DNA from: DATARH01 sp035648415
GTDB taxonomy: Bacteria > Pseudomonadota > Alphaproteobacteria > ATCC43930 > CGMCC-115725
Length of the DNA stretch: 64,000 nucleotides
Assembly: GCA_035648415.1 (NCBI GenBank)
Contig: DASRLO010000040.1
Location: 1 to 64,000, forward strand
Direction of reading: 5' to 3'
Part shown: piece by piece, positions 53,766 to 61,960 of the stretch
Position numbering within the stretch: the stretch's first letter is position 1
Layout: every line of letters starts with the position of its first letter
Position numbers and translations under genes: made by a program
Notes under the pieces: model-generated
What the model saw: the letters and a program-made list of their open reading frames with translations, nothing else
Databases searched by the model: none
Told to the model about the DNA's origin: nothing

Positions 53766-54659
53766 ATGGCGACGATCGGCTTTATCGGCCTCGGCAATAT
53801 GGGGGCGCCGATGGCCGCCAACCTGCTGAAGTCTCAGCACAAGGTCACCGGCTACGACGTCGTCGCCGGGCCGGCGGGAAACCTCGAGCTGCAGGGCGGC
53901 AAGGCGGGGTCGAGCGTCGCCGAGGTGGCCGCCGCGGGCGACATCGTCGTCACCATGCTGCCGGCGGGCCCGCAGGTCCGCCAAGTCTATCTCGGCCCCG
54001 ACGGGATCATCGCCAAGGCCAGGAAGGGCGCGCTGCTGATCGATTGCTCGACGATCGATGTCGAGACCGCGCGCGCGGTCGCCGCGGCCGCGGCCGAGGC
54101 CGGTTTCCAGATGCTCGACGCGCCGGTGTCGGGCGGGGTCATGGGGGCGCAAGGCGCGACACTGACCTTCATGGTCGGCGGTCCCGACGCCGCCTTCCGC
54201 AAGGGCCGGCCGATCCTCGCCAATATGGGGCGGACGATCGTCCATGCCGGACCGTCGGGCAACGGCCAGATCGCCAAGATCTGCAACAACATGATCCTCG
54301 CCTGCTCGATGATCGCGGTGTGCGAGGGGTTTTCGCTGGCCGAGAAGCTCGGGCTGTCGGCGCAGACCCTGTTCGACATCACCAGCACGTCGACCAGCCA
54401 ATGCTGGGCGATGAACAATTACTGCCCGATGCCGGGGCCGGTGCCGGGAGCGCCGTCGAACCGCGGCTATGTGGCCGGGTTCACCGCCGCCAACATGCTG
54501 AAGGATTTACGCTTGTCGCAGCAGGCCGCCGGCACCGCGGCGGCCGCGACGCCGCTGGGCGCCGCAGCGGCCAACCTCTATCAGCTCTTTGTCGATGGCG
54601 GCATGGGCGGCCTCGATTTTTCCGCGATCATGCAGATGATCCGGCGCCAAGGGAAATAG
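53766..54659 (+). CDS. mmsB: 3-hydroxyisobutyrate dehydrogenase
   Basis: A 297-residue beta-hydroxyacid dehydrogenase. N-terminal GFIGLGNMGAPMAANLLKS is the NAD motif, then DAPVSGGVMGAQGATLTFMVGG (substrate loop) and the catalytic lysine K171 in GNGQIAKICNNM. It oxidises 3-hydroxyisobutyrate to methylmalonate semialdehyde. It lies 13 bases after the hydrolase gene, with AGGAGGAA as ribosome site, so they form a valine-catabolic operon. Confidence 0.93.
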   Translation: MATIGFIGLGNMGAPMAANLLKSQHKVTGYDVVAGPAGNLELQGGKAGSSVAEVAAAGDIVVTMLPAGPQVRQVYLGPDGIIAKARKGALLIDCSTIDVETARAVAAAAAEAGFQMLDAPVSGGVMGAQGATLTFMVGGPDAAFRKGRPILANMGRTIVHAGPSGNGQIAKICNNMILACSMIAVCEGFSLAEKLGLSAQTLFDITSTSTSQCWAMNNYCPMPGPVPGAPSNRGYVAGFTAANMLKDLRLSQQAAGTAAAATPLGAAAANLYQLFVDGGMGGLDFSAIMQMIRRQGK

Positions 54660-54739
54660 CCCTAATTTAGTCCGTGAGAACGAAAAATTAACACAAATCT
54701 CGTTAGGTTCCGATCGAACGGCGCCTTAGCGAGGCTGGG

Positions 54740-55213
54740 ATGGACAACGGTTATCTCGATGTGATCGCGCTCGTCGAGCGGCTTCACCGGCATTTTCTCG
54801 AGGTCGTGAAGCTCGAGCTCGACGGGCTCGGCATCCACGACATCAACAATGTTCAGGGCCTGATGCTGTTCAACATCGGCGACGCCGAGATGACGGTCGG
54901 CGAGCTTACCCTGCGCGGTTGCTACCTGGGGTCGAATGTCTCCTACAACGTCAAGAAGATGGTCGAGAACGGCTATCTCGCCCAGGAGCGCTCGGTGCAC
55001 GACCGCCGCTCGATCCATGTACGCCTGACCGAGAAGGGCGCCAAGCTGCGCGACCGGCTGCAGACGATGCATCAGCGCCATGTCGAGATGCTGAACCAGA
55101 CCGCGATCACCAATGAGGATCTGTCGGCGGCGACAGTGACCCTGCGCCGGCTCGAGCGCTTCTGGATCCGCGCCGGCGACCTGGTGCAGCGGCCGGGCCA
55201 ATACGCCGCCTAG
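54740..55213 (+). CDS. MarR-family regulator (LdtR-like)
   Basis: A 157-residue winged-helix regulator. DINNVQGLMLFNIGDAEMTV and LRGCYLGSNVSYNVKKMVEN (recognition helix) closely resemble LdtR of Liberibacter and other Rhizobiales, as I remember them; LdtR controls an L,D-transpeptidase gene and stress tolerance. The wing is ERSVHDRRSIHVRLT. LdtR-specific naming is from recall and needs alignment. It stands alone, with an AT-rich leader (54662-54710) that could hold its operator. Confidence 0.8.
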   Translation: MDNGYLDVIALVERLHRHFLEVVKLELDGLGIHDINNVQGLMLFNIGDAEMTVGELTLRGCYLGSNVSYNVKKMVENGYLAQERSVHDRRSIHVRLTEKGAKLRDRLQTMHQRHVEMLNQTAITNEDLSAATVTLRRLERFWIRAGDLVQRPGQYAA

Positions 55214-55228
55214 CCTCGCGACTATTTG

Positions 55229-55265
55229 CCCTGGGATTTGCCCTGGGGATTTGCCCTGGGGATTT
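55229..55265. repeat. 12-14 bp tandem repeat
   Basis: ATTTGCCCTGGG occurs three times with a G between the later units (positions 55223-55262). It lies in the short gap after the MarR gene. Confidence 0.85.
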
Positions 55266-55331
55266 GACGGAACGGCGACGGGCTGCAACTCTGCGGCCCG
55301 TTTTGCTTTGATCGTTCGCGGGAGCCGCCGC

Positions 55332-55766
55332 ATGCCGTCACTGCCGCCCTTGATGAACCTTGCTCCGGGGTTGACCGCCGCCGGAGCGCTCAGCGCCGAC
55401 AACATCGCGGCGTTGGCCGCGTCGGGCGTGAAGACGATCATCAACAACCGCCCCGATGGCGAAGATCCGGGTCAGTTTCCCGCCGACGAGGCGCGCCGCC
55501 TCTGCGCCGCGCACGGCATCGCCTATCACCACATCCCCTTTGTCGGGGCGACGCTGACGACCGCCGATATCGACGCGTTCGAGGCCGCCGTGAAGAGCGC
55601 GCCGCCCCCGGCCGTCGCGCATTGCCGCAGCGGCACCCGCTCGACGATGATCTGGGCGCTGACCCGGATGCGCGCCGGCGAGGACCCGGCGGCGCTGGTT
55701 GCGCTTGGAGCGAGCAACGGGGTGGACATCGCCGCGCTGCCGGCGCTCGCGGCCAAGCTGCTGTAA
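55332..55766 (+). CDS. TIGR01244-family protein (DUF442, cysteine-phosphatase-like sulfurtransferase)
   Basis: A 144-residue protein with the dual-specificity-phosphatase fold; VKTIINNRPDGEDPGQFP opens it and AHCRSGTRSTMIWALTRM has the H-C-x2-G-x-R-S catalytic loop. The family is known as beta-lactamase hydrolase-like (Blh) N-terminal or TIGR01244, linked to sulfide or biofilm regulation in Rhizobiales. A metallo-hydrolase domain is absent. The ATG at 55332 is 9 bases after a GGGAGC. The Doc-like gene begins 9 bases after its stop. Confidence 0.85.
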   Translation: MPSLPPLMNLAPGLTAAGALSADNIAALAASGVKTIINNRPDGEDPGQFPADEARRLCAAHGIAYHHIPFVGATLTTADIDAFEAAVKSAPPPAVAHCRSGTRSTMIWALTRMRAGEDPAALVALGASNGVDIAALPALAAKLL

Positions 55767-55775
55767 CCGCCCCTC

Positions 55776-56177
55776 TTGGCCGGCGAACCGCGCTGGGTCA
55801 CGGCCGAGGCGGTCGTCGCCTTGAACCGGGAGGCGGTCGCGAAAACCGGCGAGCCGCACCAACTCCTCGACCGCGCCGCGCTGGAGATCGCGGTCAAGCG
55901 CCCGTGGAACGTCTGGGTCTATTTCATGGACCAGGACTACGCGACATTGGCCATGTCGTTGCTGGTCGCGATCGCCGGCGCCAAGGCCTTCGCCGCGGGC
56001 AACGAACGCACCGCCTATCGCGCCGCGGCGGCGCTGCTCGACGCCAACGGCGTCGCGCTCGATCTCGGCGCCAATCGCGAGCGCGCCGAAGAGCGGCTTT
56101 TCGAATATTTCCGCGGCCGGCTGAGCCAAGCGGGCGTCGCCGACTGGTTCAACACGTGGATGAACCCTGCCGGCTGA
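55776..56177 (+). CDS. Doc/Fic-fold protein with degenerate active motif
   Basis: A 133-residue protein from a TTG, reading WVTAEAVVALNREAVAKTGE then LLDRAALEIAVKRPWN, the death-on-curing (Doc) layout. The Fic loop HxFxxGNKR is here K70-A-F-A-A-G-N-E-R78: the catalytic histidine and the following Asp position are lost, and the Lys is Glu. The helix after it (AYRAAAALLDANGVAL) is normal. Active Doc kinases phosphorylate EF-Tu; this one is probably inactive or altered. No Phd antitoxin is beside it. Confidence 0.7.
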   Translation: MAGEPRWVTAEAVVALNREAVAKTGEPHQLLDRAALEIAVKRPWNVWVYFMDQDYATLAMSLLVAIAGAKAFAAGNERTAYRAAAALLDANGVALDLGANRERAEERLFEYFRGRLSQAGVADWFNTWMNPAG

Positions 56178-56228
56178 CGCTCATGTAAAACAAACGGGCG
56201 CCGCGGCACGCTTTTACAGGCTCCGGCG

Positions 56229-56672
56229 CTATTTTTTGGCGCGTCCCGCGCGGCGTCCGGTGCCGCGGCCGAGGCCGATCTTCTTGGCGAATTCCGAGCG
56301 CTGTTGGGCGTATTTCGGCGCCACCATCGGATAATCCTGGGCCAAGCCCCATTTCGCCCGGTATTCGTCGGGAGAAAGATTGTAGGTCGAGCGCAGATGA
56401 CGCTTCAGCATCTTCAGTTTCTTGCCGTCTTCGAGACAGACAAGATATTCCGGCGTGATCGACCTGCGGATCGGCACCGCCGGCTTCAGCGCTTCCGGAG
56501 CAGGCTCGGCAACCAGTCCGTCGAGCGAGCGGAGCGAATTATAAACCGCCTGGATAATGTCGCCGAGTTGCGCGGTGGCCAAGGTATTATTGCTCACGTA
56601 AGCGGCCACCACTTCGGTGGTCATTCTGAGCAGTTCTTCGTCCGCCGTTTTCGGCACTCCCGCTTCCGCCAT
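56229..56672 (-). CDS. Ros/MucR-family transcriptional regulator
   Basis: A 147-residue MucR/Ros regulator. The zinc site is the family pattern CLEDGKKLKMLKRHL with two histidines further on (C, D, H, H ligation), and the downstream LSPDEYRAKWGLAQDYPMVAP is a strong signature. MucR controls exopolysaccharide, motility and cell-cycle genes in alphaproteobacteria. It has a 400-bp divergent region shared with glyA, containing AT-rich tracts typical of MucR autoregulation. Confidence 0.95.
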   Translation of the reverse strand: MAEAGVPKTADEELLRMTTEVVAAYVSNNTLATAQLGDIIQAVYNSLRSLDGLVAEPAPEALKPAVPIRRSITPEYLVCLEDGKKLKMLKRHLRSTYNLSPDEYRAKWGLAQDYPMVAPKYAQQRSEFAKKIGLGRGTGRRAGRAKK

Positions 56673-56902
56673 GTCCTGCCCCGCCGGATAGAGTGGGTGA
56701 TCCTAAGTGATAATTGCAGCCGAGTTCTTTGATGTCAACGAAAACTCCGATAGGACAGTAATAAATGAGAACCAATTTGGGCAGCAACTTGGCTATAGCT
56801 GGTTAACCGGCGTTATCGCTCGAACATTGACGAGACTGATTAATGCTTGTGCTTTGCGGTGCGCGCGAGAAACCAAGGCATTGTTAAAGCAACGCCGGCG
56901 CC
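56673..56902. other. AT-rich divergent regulatory region of mucR
   Basis: About 230 bases without a gene and AT-richer than the rest of the window. TTGACG (56826-56831) and GCTATAGC, among other promoter-like pieces, are present, but no clear -35/-10 pair can be assigned. MucR-type regulators bind AT-rich stretches. Confidence 0.5.
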
Positions 56903-57034
56903 GAGAGTGCGGCACTCTCAACGCGAGTGCTGGTAGCCGGCTGACATCGACACCCGAGATATGGTAGGATCGGGCGAGGTTGGTGTATTCGCCGGCTACC
57001 GGCCGGCATCCTCCCTCTCGTGCCCGATAGGTGA
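56903..57034 (+). promoter_or_regulatory. Candidate cis-regulatory RNA leader of glyA
   Basis: Stem A: GAGAGTG/CACTCTC (56903-56909/56913-56919). Stem B: a perfect 10-bp pair GGTAGCCGGC/GCCGGCTACC (56932-56941/56991-57000). Inside it stem C: CCCGA/TCGGG (56953-56957/56970-56974). An alternative pair ATCGGGC/GCCCGAT (56969-56975/57022-57028) excludes stem C and ends next to AGGTGA, a possible ribosome site (57029-57034). Mutually exclusive helices next to a ribosome site are the form of a riboswitch or attenuator. No known class is recognised. Confidence 0.45.
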
Positions 57035-57070
57035 TCTCTGACGAACTCCGCCGCCTCCCCCGCCGCCGCC

Positions 57071-58351
57071 GTGCAGCCGCCCGGCTTCTTTTCCGGCGAC
57101 CTCGCCGCGACCGATCCCGCGATCGCCGCGGCGATCGCGCAAGAGCTGCATCGCCAGCAATCGCAGATCGAGCTGATCGCCAGCGAAAACATCGTGTCTC
57201 GCGCGGTGCTCGAGGCGCAAGGCTCGGTGCTGACCAACAAATACGCCGAAGGCTATCCCGGCCGGCGCTATTACGGCGGCTGCGAGTTTGTCGATGTCGC
57301 GGAGCGCCTTGCGGTCGAGCGCGCCAAGCGCCTGTTCGCTTGCGGCTTCGCCAACGTGCAGCCGCATTCGGGGGCGCAGGCCAACCAGGGCGTCTTCATG
57401 GCGCTGATCTCGCCCGGCGACACGATACTGGGCCTGTCGCTCGCCGCCGGCGGTCATCTGACGCACGGCGCACCGCCCAACATGTCGGGCAAATGGTTCA
57501 AGGCGACGAGCTACGGCGTGCGCGCCGACGATGCGCGGATCGATTTCGCCGAAGTCGAGCGCCAGGCCGAGGCGCATCGGCCCAAGCTCATCATCTGCGG
57601 CGGCAGCGCCTATCCGCGGATTATCGATTTCGCGCGGTTCCGCGCGATCGCCGACCGGGTGGGCGCCTTTTTGATGGTCGACATGGCGCATTTCGCCGGG
57701 CTCGTCGCCGGCGGGGTACATCCGAGCCCGCTACCGCACGCGCATGTCGTCACCACGACGACGCACAAGACGCTGCGCGGGCCGCGCGGCGGCATGATCC
57801 TCACCAACGACGAGGCAATCGCCAAAAAAATCGACTCGGCGATGTTCCCGGGCCTCCAGGGCGGCCCGCTGATGCATGTGATCGCGGCGAAGGCGGTGGC
57901 GCTGGGCGAGGCGCTGCAGCCGAGCTTCCCGCTCTATGCCCAGGCGGTCGTCGACAACGCCAAGGCGCTCGCCGAGACGCTGGTGGCCGAGGGGCTGGCG
58001 ATCGTCTCGGGGGGCACGGACACGCATCTGATGCTGGTCGATCTGCGGCCGCTCGACCTCACCGGACGCGACGCCGCGAAGGCGCTCGAACGCGCCGGGA
58101 TGGCTTGCAACAAGAACGGCGTCCCGTTCGACCCGCGACCGCCGACGGTGACCTCCGGCATCCGCCTCGGCTCGCCGGCGGCGACGACGCGCGGCTTCGG
58201 GATCGAGGAATTCCGCCGGATCGGCCGGTGGATCGGCGAGGTCCTGCGCGGTCTCGCCAAGCATCCCGAGGACAACGCCGCGACCGAAATGCGGGTGCGC
58301 GGCGAAGTCGGCGCGCTGTGCGAGCGGTTTCCGGTCTATCCGCGGCTCTAG
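57071..58351 (+). CDS. glyA: Serine hydroxymethyltransferase
   Basis: A 426-residue PLP enzyme converting serine and tetrahydrofolate to glycine and 5,10-methylene-THF. IELIASENIVSRAV and LTNKYAEGYPGRRYYGG open it, and the PLP lysine is K233 in TTTTHKTLRGPRGG. The annotated GTG at 57071 has no ribosome site. A CTG at 57038, seven bases after AGGTGA's start, would add 11 residues (TNSAASPAAA) resembling typical GlyA starts; an in-frame TGA lies just upstream of it. The true start is therefore uncertain. nrdR follows after 15 bases. Confidence 0.95.
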   Translation: MQPPGFFSGDLAATDPAIAAAIAQELHRQQSQIELIASENIVSRAVLEAQGSVLTNKYAEGYPGRRYYGGCEFVDVAERLAVERAKRLFACGFANVQPHSGAQANQGVFMALISPGDTILGLSLAAGGHLTHGAPPNMSGKWFKATSYGVRADDARIDFAEVERQAEAHRPKLIICGGSAYPRIIDFARFRAIADRVGAFLMVDMAHFAGLVAGGVHPSPLPHAHVVTTTTHKTLRGPRGGMILTNDEAIAKKIDSAMFPGLQGGPLMHVIAAKAVALGEALQPSFPLYAQAVVDNAKALAETLVAEGLAIVSGGTDTHLMLVDLRPLDLTGRDAAKALERAGMACNKNGVPFDPRPPTVTSGIRLGSPAATTRGFGIEEFRRIGRWIGEVLRGLAKHPEDNAATEMRVRGEVGALCERFPVYPRL

Positions 58352-58366
58352 AATAGGGGAGGGAAG

Positions 58367-58828
58367 ATGCGCTGTCCGTTCTGCGGGACCGACGATACCC
58401 AGGTCAAGGATTCGCGACCGACCGACGACCGCGGGGCGATCCGCCGGCGGCGGTTCTGCCCGAATTGCGCGGCGCGCTTTACCACGTTCGAGCGGGTGCA
58501 GCTGCGCGACCTCACCGTGGTCAAGAAAACCGGCCAGCGCGAGCCTTTCGACCGCGACAAACTGGCGCGCTCGATCTACGTCGCGCTGCGCAAGCGGCCG
58601 CACGAGCCCGACCGCGTCGAGCGGGTGATCAATTCGATGGTGCGACAGCTCGAAAGCTCGGGCGAGACCGACATCCCGAGCGACATGATCGGCGAACTGG
58701 TGATGGAGGCGCTGGCCTCGCTCGACCAGGTCGCCTATATCCGCTTCGCCTCGGTCTACCGCAATTTTCGCGAGGCCAAGGATTTCGGCGAGTTCGTCGG
58801 CCGCATCGCCGCCGACGGCGATTGCTGA
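58367..58828 (+). CDS. nrdR: Transcriptional repressor NrdR
   Basis: A 153-residue protein with an N-terminal zinc ribbon, C3/C6 and C31/C34 (MRCPFCG and FCPNC), followed by an ATP-cone domain. It represses ribonucleotide reductase genes depending on ATP/dATP. Linkage to glyA and ribD is standard in alphaproteobacteria. A GGGGAGGG ribosome site precedes the ATG. Confidence 0.96.
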   Translation: MRCPFCGTDDTQVKDSRPTDDRGAIRRRRFCPNCAARFTTFERVQLRDLTVVKKTGQREPFDRDKLARSIYVALRKRPHEPDRVERVINSMVRQLESSGETDIPSDMIGELVMEALASLDQVAYIRFASVYRNFREAKDFGEFVGRIAADGDC

Positions 58829-58883
58829 GGGCGGCGCGGCGATCCGCGCGACAGCTATTTTCCGTCCCGGCGAAGGTGGCGCG

Positions 58884-59981
58884 TTGGTGGATGACCTCGC
58901 TCCTATGCGCGCGGCGCTGGCGCTGGCGCGGCGCAACCTCGGCGCGACCTGGCCCAATCCGGCGGTCGGCTGCGTCATCGTCAAGGAGGGCCGCGTCGTC
59001 GGCCGCGGGTCGACGCAGCCCGGCGGCCGCCCGCATGCCGAAACCGAGGCCCTGGCGCGGGCCGGCGGCGGGGCCGGAGGCGCCACGGCCTATGTCAGCC
59101 TCGAACCGTGCAGCCATCACGGCCGGACCCCGCCCTGCGCCGAGGCGCTGATCGCGGCCGGGATCGCCCGCATCGTGGTCGCCGTGGAAGACCCCGACCC
59201 GCGCGTCTCGGGCCGTGGGATCGCCAGGCTGCGCGCCGCCGGGATGACGGTCGAGACCGGGTTCTGCGCCGCGGAGGCCAGCGAGCTCAATGCCGGTTTT
59301 TTCCGCCGGATCGAGGAAGGGCGGCCGCTCGTCACGCTGAAGCTCGCGGCCTCGCTCGACGGCCGCATCGCGACATCGGCCGGAGAAAGCCGCTGGATCA
59401 CCGGGCCGGCGGCGCGCGACCGGGCGCATCTGCTGCGCGCCACGCACGACGCGGTGCTGGTCGGCACCGGCACCGCGCTCGCGGACGATCCCCGGCTGAC
59501 CTGCCGCCTTCCCGGTCTCGCGTCGCGCTCGCCGGTGCGGATCGTCATCGACCGGCAATTGCGGCTGCCGGCGACATTGCGCCTGCTCGCCGAGGCCAAC
59601 GAGGTCCCGAGTTGGGTCGTTACGCTGGCGTCCGCCAGCCCGTCGCGCCATGTCGAATTGGCCCGCCAGGGGGTGAAGCTTATCCCGACCGATCCCGACG
59701 CCTTGGGCGGCATCGATCTGGTCGCAATGTTGCGTCGCCTCGGCGACGAAGGCTTGACCCGGCTGCTCGTCGAGGGCGGAGGCAGGCTCGCAGCCGCGCT
59801 CCTGCGCGCCGGGCTGGTCGATCGCGTCGTCTGGATGCGCGCGCCGCTGGTGATCGGCGGTGACGGTCTGCCCAGCGTCGCCGCGCTCGAACTCGGCGGT
59901 CTCGCCGGCGCTCCGCGCTTTCAGCTGCTGTCGAGCGAGATCGCGGACGGCGATGTAATCGATACGTATCGCCGCTTGTAG
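58884..59981 (+). CDS. ribD: Bifunctional riboflavin biosynthesis deaminase/reductase RibD
   Basis: A 365-residue two-domain enzyme. The deaminase has HAETEAL with the later zinc cysteines in PCSHHGRTPPC; the reductase domain begins near 145 (VTLKLAASLDGRIATSAGES) and holds LVEGGGRLAAALLRA. It makes 5-amino-6-ribitylamino uracil phosphate from the GTP cyclohydrolase product. The start is a TTG with GAAGGTGG upstream; the GTG one codon later is equally possible. The opposite-strand gene at 59982 abuts its stop. Confidence 0.93.
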   Translation: MVDDLAPMRAALALARRNLGATWPNPAVGCVIVKEGRVVGRGSTQPGGRPHAETEALARAGGGAGGATAYVSLEPCSHHGRTPPCAEALIAAGIARIVVAVEDPDPRVSGRGIARLRAAGMTVETGFCAAEASELNAGFFRRIEEGRPLVTLKLAASLDGRIATSAGESRWITGPAARDRAHLLRATHDAVLVGTGTALADDPRLTCRLPGLASRSPVRIVIDRQLRLPATLRLLAEANEVPSWVVTLASASPSRHVELARQGVKLIPTDPDALGGIDLVAMLRRLGDEGLTRLLVEGGGRLAAALLRAGLVDRVVWMRAPLVIGGDGLPSVAALELGGLAGAPRFQLLSSEIADGDVIDTYRRL

Positions 59982-60257
59982 CTATCTGTTCCCGCATTGC
60001 TGGTCGAGCACGCCGCTCATCTCGATGCCGTTATGCGTCGAGCCGGCGGCGAAGGTGGTGCCGACGGTCGGGCTATAGAGCCTGCCGTTGAAATTCAGCA
60101 TGACGGGGTCGAGGACCCGCCAGGCGCCGGACCCATTGCGGGCAAACGCGTCGCACGGCACCGCCTGGCTTTGCGCCAGGCTCGGCCCGGCGCTCAGTAA
60201 AACGACGGAGGCGGCGGCCAAGGCCAGCCGGCAAAAGCGCTTGCGTGAATTTCCCAT
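59982..60257 (-). CDS. Small exported protein of unknown function
   Basis: A 91-residue protein with a signal peptide (hydrophobic stretch LALAAASVVLLSAGPSLA, cleavage ALAQS-like near residue 29). The mature part of about 60 residues has two cysteines (C35, C88) and reads AWRVLDPVMLNFNGRLYSPTVG. I do not recognise a named family. It lies on the opposite strand between ribD and ribE, abutting ribD, so it breaks the riboflavin operon. Confidence 0.65.
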   Translation of the reverse strand: MGNSRKRFCRLALAAASVVLLSAGPSLAQSQAVPCDAFARNGSGAWRVLDPVMLNFNGRLYSPTVGTTFAAGSTHNGIEMSGVLDQQCGNR

Positions 60258-60380
60258 CGGATCGCACCCGCGAAAGTCGCTGCTTATCCCGGCAAACGCC
60301 GGAGCGGCGCGTTCGTCGTCAGGCTGAGGCGCGGCAAAAGAGGCTGGCTAATCGGGGATGAGGCTCCTAGCCTAGCCGCC

Positions 60381-60980
60381 ATGTTTACCGGGATCGTCAC
60401 CGATGTCGGCGAGGTGAAGGACGCGCGCCATGGCAACGGGCTGCTGACGCTGACCATCGCCACCGCCTATGACACCGCGAAAATCGCGCTTGGCGCGTCG
60501 ATCGGCTGTTCGGGAGTGTGCCTGACGGCGGTCGCGCTCGAACCGGGCCTCTTCACGGTCGAGGTTTCGGATGAGAGCCTGGCCCGCTCGACGCTCGCCG
60601 ATTGGCGCGCCGGCACGCGGATCAATCTCGAGCAGGCGATGAGGCTTGGCGACGAGATGGGCGGGCACCTGGTCCAGGGCCATGTCGACGGCGTCGCCCG
60701 CGTCACCGGGCGGCGGCCGGACGGCGAGTCGGTGCGCTTCACCTTCGCGGCTCCCACCGAGCTCGCGCCCTACATCGCGCCCAAGGGTTCGGTCGCGCTG
60801 GATGGGGTGAGCCTCACGGTCAACGAGGTCGACGGCGCCGGGTTCGGCGTCAACATTATCCCGCACACGCTGGGCCACACCACCCTTGGCGATGCCCGGC
60901 CGGGCGCCAGGATGAATCTGGAGATCGACCTCATCGCGCGCTATGTCGGGCGGCTGCTCGACGCGCGGGGAGCGGCGTGA
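60381..60980 (+). CDS. ribE: Riboflavin synthase alpha subunit
   Basis: A 199-residue enzyme with two similar lumazine-binding barrels. The first begins MFTGIVTDVGEV and the second covers GGHLVQGHVDGVARV to DGVSLTVNEV. It dismutates two 6,7-dimethyl-8-ribityllumazine molecules to riboflavin. It ends in a one-base overlap with ribH. Confidence 0.95.
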   Translation: MFTGIVTDVGEVKDARHGNGLLTLTIATAYDTAKIALGASIGCSGVCLTAVALEPGLFTVEVSDESLARSTLADWRAGTRINLEQAMRLGDEMGGHLVQGHVDGVARVTGRRPDGESVRFTFAAPTELAPYIAPKGSVALDGVSLTVNEVDGAGFGVNIIPHTLGHTTLGDARPGARMNLEIDLIARYVGRLLDARGAA

Positions 60981-61459
60981 TGCCCCGGACGACGGCGGGG
61001 CGGGCGCCGCATCTGCTGCTGGTCGAGGCGCCCTACTACACGCATATCGCGGCGCTGCTGCGCGACGGCGCGGAGCGCGCGCTTGCCGCCGCCGGCGCGA
61101 CATTCGAGACCCTGGAGGTTCCCGGCGCCTTTGAGATCCCCGGCGCGATCGGCATGGCCGCGAGGGCCGAGGGCAAGTTCGACGGCTTTGTCGCGCTGGG
61201 CTGCGTCATTCGCGGCGAGACCAGCCATTACGACCATATCTGCGAGTCGACGGCCGACTGGCTGCAGCACCTCGCGGTGGAGCAAGGTCTGCCGATCGGC
61301 TACGGCATCCTCACCTGCGAGAGCGAGGCGCAGGCGCTGGTGCGGGCGACGCCGGGCGGCAACGGCCGCGACAAGGGCGGCGAGGCGGTGCGCGCCTGCC
61401 TGGCGATGGTCGCGGCGAAGCGGCGCTTCGCCGAAGCGGGCGTTGGGAGCAACGGATGA
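60980..61459 (+). CDS. ribH: 6,7-dimethyl-8-ribityllumazine synthase
   Basis: A 159-residue RibH: VEAPYYTHIAALLRDGAERA, then VPGAFEIPGAIGMAAR, GCVIRGETSHYDHIC (with the catalytic histidine) and GILTCESEAQALVR. It supplies the substrate for RibE. The usual alphaproteobacterial ribBA, between ribE and ribH, is missing here. Confidence 0.95.
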   Translation: MPRTTAGRAPHLLLVEAPYYTHIAALLRDGAERALAAAGATFETLEVPGAFEIPGAIGMAARAEGKFDGFVALGCVIRGETSHYDHICESTADWLQHLAVEQGLPIGYGILTCESEAQALVRATPGGNGRDKGGEAVRACLAMVAAKRRFAEAGVGSNG

Positions 61460-61953
61460 GCGCGGCGGGCGCCACCGAGCGGGACGGAGCGCGCCCGTCG
61501 GCCGGCGGCCGCCGGCGCAGCGTGGCCCGGCTGGGTGCCGTCCAGGCGCTCTACCAGCACGCGCTGAACCCCGGGCTCGGTCCCGAGATCGTCGTCGGTG
61601 AATTCCTGCACCACCGCCTCGGCCGCGAGATCGACGGCGAGACCTACGGCGAAGCCGACGAGGCGCTGTTCGCCGACATCGTGCGCGGGGTCGCGCACCA
61701 TCGCGAGCGTCTCGACGAGACCATCGCCGCGACCTTGAGCGAGGAATGGCCGCTGCGCCGCCTTGAAACCATCCTGCGCCTGATCCTCGAGGCCGGGGCC
61801 TACGAGCTCGCGCATCGCCCCGACATCCCGCCGCGCGTGACGCTCGCGGAATACATCGCCATCGCCCACGCGTTTTTCGACGGCAAGGAGCCGGGCCTGG
61901 CGAACGGCGTGCTCAACCGCCTCGCCCGGGCGCTGCGCGGCGAAGAGCTCTAG
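61456..61953 (+). CDS. nusB: Transcription antitermination protein NusB
   Basis: A 165-residue helical NusB with RRRSVARLGAVQALYQHALN near the N terminus, LRLILEAGAYELAHRPDIPP and GKEPGLANGVLNRLAR. It binds boxA RNA with NusE during rRNA antitermination. It overlaps the end of ribH by 4 bases (ATGA) and is followed by thiL after 7 bases. Confidence 0.96.
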   Translation: MSAAGATERDGARPSAGGRRRSVARLGAVQALYQHALNPGLGPEIVVGEFLHHRLGREIDGETYGEADEALFADIVRGVAHHRERLDETIAATLSEEWPLRRLETILRLILEAGAYELAHRPDIPPRVTLAEYIAIAHAFFDGKEPGLANGVLNRLARALRGEEL

Positions 61954-61960
61954 GCCGGCG

